Virus record (IMG/VR): IMGVR_UViG_3300044634_000512
Coordinates: 1 to 21,937 of that record
DNA length: 21,937 nucleotides
Origin: a virus
Direction: 5' to 3' (one strand)
The position numbers were made by a program, and so were the translations under genes. A model generated the notes under the pieces. The model was not told the origin of the DNA. It did no database searches and saw nothing but the letters and a program-made list of their open reading frames with translations. This document shows, in pieces, positions 21,402 to 21,937 of the stretch. How positions within the stretch are numbered: the stretch's first letter is position 1; every line of letters begins with the position of its first letter.

Positions 21402-21937
21402 AATCAAGCTCTCCTTTGAATTTAGATGCCAAGACGTTAATTTCCTCAACCATTGATTTCATTTGTGACTCAACACTCTTGAACTCAATATTCCTTCTTT
21501 CAAACAATTTAGCAATATTTATCTCCCTTTCTCTGGCTGTGCCACGTTTCGTCGCCTTATTGTAAGAGTCAACAAACTCTTTCTGCTGGGTAATGCTATT
21601 TTGAATCGCTTTCTTTAGGCTGGTTTCTCCAAACTGAACAAACGCCCCGTTGCCCTGTAGAGCATCATGCGTCTGCTCTTTTGTCCAAGAGTCGCCCATG
21701 ATGTTCTTAATGCGCTTGTGAACCTCATCAGTAATCTTGGCTGGATCGGTGCTACCAGTCTTTTCTGCGAAAGACCTTGCCAGTCCACGGACAGCAAGCC
21801 CAACGCTCATTGGGTCGTTCTTCTCTGATTCCAAGATGGATGTGAATCGCTCCATTTCCTGCTTGGCAGTAGGTTGCTCTTCTGCAATCGAAACCCTACG
21901 AAGCCCCTTGGAGTATTCAATGAACTCCATTAGAGCA
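21379..21937 (-). CDS. Upstream part of the polyvalent/internal protein (5' end may lie outside window)
   Basis: An ATG at 21930 opens 183 residues, but the frame is still open at the window edge and no ribosome site is visible in the seven bases left, so the real start may be farther upstream. The sequence is helical and charged. WTKEQTHDALQGNGAFVQFG at about 82–101 resembles the pattern T-K-x-x-x-x-x-A-L-S-G-Y-G seen in large phage polyvalent proteins, where it precedes a coiled coil like that in the next gene. It ends inside the next gene with a 23-base overlap. Function is inferred only from this resemblance. Confidence 0.62.
   Translation of the reverse strand, partial: ALMEFIEYSKGLRRVSIAEEQPTAKQEMERFTSILESEKNDPMSVGLAVRGLARSFAEKTGSTDPAKITDEVHKRIKNIMGDSWTKEQTHDALQGNGAFVQFGETSLKKAIQNSITQQKEFVDSYNKATKRGTAREREINIAKLFERRNIEFKSVESQMKSMVEEINVLASKFKGELDYELRSCE

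Noticed and set aside
1-21937. tRNA genes, CRISPR arrays, insertion sequences, integrase and attachment sites
   Set aside because: None was seen on reading both strands; absence by eye is not proof, especially for tRNAs.

Overview
The window reads as a piece of a tailed double-stranded DNA phage (or prophage) genome. Every supported gene lies on the minus strand, genes are packed with 1–23 base overlaps or gaps of a few bases, and portal, capsid-like, tail, lysis and recombination genes are all present. No integrase, tRNA, rRNA, CRISPR array or insertion sequence was seen. The large portal, the internal-protein-like gene and the absence of sheath or long tape-measure genes suggest a podovirus-like particle, but this is inference. 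The host cannot be named. Many genes start after A/T-rich leaders without a Shine-Dalgarno sequence, and GC content looks mid-40s outside one richer tail block.

Reading in the direction of transcription (right to left): 21937–19347 holds two overlapping pieces of what looks like a large polyvalent or internal virion protein. 19347–17496 holds two beta-rich virion proteins of unknown role. 17439–16260 holds a GT-A-like glycosyltransferase overlapped out of frame by a small PD-(D/E)XK-like nuclease. 16263–14868 is a self-contained unit: candidate promoter, inverted repeat, probable major capsid protein and a strong intrinsic terminator. 14812–8779 is the adhesion and tail module: an acidic-tailed protein, a small membrane protein, two proteins sharing one N-terminal segment, a GC-richer LamG protein with a small partner, a baseplate-like protein and a beta-helix protein.

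8778–7654 is a compact lysis cassette: one-piece spanin, holin and GH108-like lysozyme, followed by a tail-anchored membrane protein and a 46-residue ORF. 7092–4476 is a recombination and nucleic-acid block of overlapping genes: ERF annealing protein, metallophosphoesterase, winged helix protein, DUF3310, a mini HExxH protein and small unknowns. 4507–1 is a second head block: Zn-cluster protein, portal, four small proteins (two of them strongly basic) and a scaffold-like acidic coiled-coil protein cut by the window edge. The large terminase is not in the window. If the genome is circular or circularly permuted, the portal/scaffold block and the capsid block may be closer than they look here.

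The observations most worth checking are the one-gene spanin, the perfect GNRA hairpin inside the phosphoesterase start, the promoter and inverted repeat before the capsid gene, the duplicated tail N-terminus, the GC-rich LamG cassette, and the long out-of-frame overlap between glycosyltransferase and nuclease.
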